From: CAYLPJ01 sp964385465
Lineage (GTDB): Bacteria; Planctomycetota; Phycisphaerae; SM23-33
Reading direction: 5' to 3'
DNA length: 64,000 nucleotides
Assembly (NCBI GenBank): GCA_964385465.1
Contig: CAYLPJ010000032.1
Span: forward strand, 9,086-73,085
Position numbers and translations under genes: made by a program. Shown here piece after piece: positions 62,631-64,000 of this stretch. Every line of letters begins with the position of its first letter. The first letter of the stretch is position 1. The notes under the pieces are model-generated. The model ran no database searches, was not told the DNA's origin, and saw only the letters and a list, made by a program, of their open reading frames with translations.

Positions 62631-63883
62631 GCACGCGGCCGGACATCCCGTCGCCGGCGTCGCGGCCGGCCATGCTGGCGGTCGCGCCCGCGGCCGACAC
62701 CCCCTACCTGCGTGCGCCGGAGGGGGCGAGGACCGTCTTCCTGGTGACGCTGCTGGCGCTCTGCGGCCCGCTGGCCGGGGGGATCGTGCTGTTCGGCTGG
62801 CGGGCGGCGGCGGTCGCGGTGCTGTCGGTCGCCAGTTGCATCGTTGCCGAAGGCCTCTACTTTCGCGTCACCCGGGCGCCGTCGATGCTCGGGCGGGCGC
62901 ACGCGGCCATGACGGGCATCATGCTGGCGCTGACGCTACCGGCCTACGTGCCCTGGTACGTGCCCGTCGTCGGCGGGGCGTTCGCCGTCATCGTCGGCAA
63001 GGCGGTCTTCGGCGGCGTCGGGCACTTCGTCTGGCATCCGGCCCTGGTCGGGCGGCTCGCGGTCGCCGTGCTGTTCTCGGGGGCCGTCACCGTCGCCAGC
63101 GAGAAGCTGCCCAGCCGCCGGCCCGTACTGGCTGCGGACCGCCTGCTCGTCGGCGACATCCGCAACGCCCGCGCCGGGAAAGACACCGCCGGCTGGAAGC
63201 GTCGGCCCGCACCGGCCGGGGCCGACGCCATCCTGCTCACCCCGCCGACCGACATACTCCGCGGCCTGACCGACCCGCGCGAGCCCGAGTACAGCGCGCT
63301 GGTCTTCGTGCCCTCTCGTCCCTCGATCGACGCCCCGGCCGCCCTGCTGACGATGCCCCCGATCGCCAACCTGCTCTACGGCGCGCGCCCGGGGGGGATC
63401 GGCGAGACCTGCGCCGTGCTGCTGCTGGTGGCCGGGCTGTACCTCGTCTACCGAAACTACCTCAAGTGGCAGATGCCCCTGGCGTTCCTGGTCGCCGCCT
63501 ACGCCACCGCCGCCGTCGCGCCGATCTACCTCGCCGGCGCCGGCGAGGAGGTGCGGACCGTCTGGTTCCCGCTGCTGATCGACGAGGGCCTCGGGGCCGC
63601 GCTGACGTACATCCACTACCAGGTTCTCAGCGGCGGGCTGCTGCTGGCGATCCTCCTGGCCGGGGCGGAGATGACCGCCCGACCGGTCACCACAGGCGGG
63701 CAGGTGGTCTTCGGGCTCGGCGGCGGCGTGCTGGCCATGCTCGCCCAACTCTACCTGCCCGCCAGCGTGCCCATCCCCTGCCTCGTGGCCGTCCTGGCCA
63801 TGAACACCTTCACCCCCACCATCGACCGCCTCTGGCGACCCCGCGTGCTGGGCATGCGCCGATTCGCCTTCCTCCGCCGCTGA
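62627..63883 (+). CDS. rnfD: Ion-translocating oxidoreductase subunit RnfD
   Basis: GTG 62627 overlaps the rnfC stop as GTGA behind GGGGAGGAG. The 418-residue protein has eight to ten membrane segments in the RnfD/NqrB pattern, including AHAAMTGIMLALTLPAYVPW and VWHPALVGRLAVAVLF. RnfD carries a covalent FMN on a threonine in a D-G/A-x-SGAT-P type motif. Here the equivalent region, about residue 205, reads ADAILLTPPTDILRG, so a Thr-Pro is kept but Ser-Gly is not. The remaining Rnf genes should lie beyond the right edge. Confidence 0.88.
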   Translation: MSTRPDIPSPASRPAMLAVAPAADTPYLRAPEGARTVFLVTLLALCGPLAGGIVLFGWRAAAVAVLSVASCIVAEGLYFRVTRAPSMLGRAHAAMTGIMLALTLPAYVPWYVPVVGGAFAVIVGKAVFGGVGHFVWHPALVGRLAVAVLFSGAVTVASEKLPSRRPVLAADRLLVGDIRNARAGKDTAGWKRRPAPAGADAILLTPPTDILRGLTDPREPEYSALVFVPSRPSIDAPAALLTMPPIANLLYGARPGGIGETCAVLLLVAGLYLVYRNYLKWQMPLAFLVAAYATAAVAPIYLAGAGEEVRTVWFPLLIDEGLGAALTYIHYQVLSGGLLLAILLAGAEMTARPVTTGGQVVFGLGGGVLAMLAQLYLPASVPIPCLVAVLAMNTFTPTIDRLWRPRVLGMRRFAFLRR

Positions 63884-64000
63884 CGGAAATGAGGGGGGGC
63901 GGATCCGGGCAGGCCGTGAGCCTTCCACGACGCCCGCGACAGGCCTGCGGAACCCCCGGCGATCCGGCCGCACGCAGGCGGCGATCGCCAGCCTCGCCCC
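63884..64000. other. End of window after rnfD
   Basis: No clear start codon with a ribosome site for a following Rnf subunit is visible in these 117 bases, and no terminator either. Confidence 0.5.

Overview
The window is a high-GC stretch of a draft bacterial genome (one 100-base run of N at 48271-48370). The gene content points to the Planctomycetota, most likely the Phycisphaerae or a relative in the PVC group. The evidence is a GC-rich Gram-negative cell plan with TonB transport and type II secretion, a PEP-CTERM surface protein, a TIGR02597-like protein (a family I associate with Verrucomicrobia), a giant DUF4347/VCBS surface protein, GatCAB amidotransferase and an Rnf complex. This placement is inference; there is no rRNA gene in the window to confirm it.

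Layout. 1-459: the 5' part of a helix-turn-helix/receiver regulator, minus strand, cut by the window edge. 907-4685: an SDR reductase, a large flavoprotein oxidoreductase, a small interrupted gene and a MntP-type manganese exporter, plus strand. 4761-17133 (minus): a secreted GH5-like hydrolase, aspS, a small zinc-ribbon protein, an aspartate-type aminotransferase, a membrane-anchored coiled-coil protein with a BRCT-like C-terminus, and the operon gatC-gatA-GH36-gatB. 17364-18549 (plus): infA and lipA, divergent from gatC with recognisable promoters on both sides.

18562-43936 (minus): about 25 kb of co-directional genes. Read in transcription order it runs: TIGR02597-like protein, PEP-CTERM protein, secreted beta-helix-like protein, TPR-like lipoprotein, TonB-dependent receptor, DUF3450 protein, TtpC-type ExbB, ExbB, ExbD, TonB, TPR lipoprotein, then a type II secretion set in the order gspD-E-F-G-H-I-J-K followed by GspC-, GspL- and GspM-like genes and a small TPR lipoprotein. 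Most junctions overlap by a few bases. The energised outer-membrane transport system and the secretion machine therefore look co-expressed, with the three secreted proteins upstream as candidate clients.

45023-57738 (minus): a second export locus. In transcription order: a hypothetical protein, a SAM methyltransferase, a HlyD-type adaptor, a GAF-HlyD fusion, an M50-protease-HlyD fusion, a giant DUF4347/VCBS-repeat surface protein and a TolC-type lipoprotein. No ABC ATPase or RND pump is present, so this is an unusual arrangement for a type I-like exporter and is the best candidate here for an undescribed system.

57836-63883 (plus): ispD, a PpiC/SurA-type lipoprotein, an AlaC-type aminotransferase, then rnfC and rnfD. 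The Rnf operon continues past the right edge and suggests an anaerobic or facultative life style.
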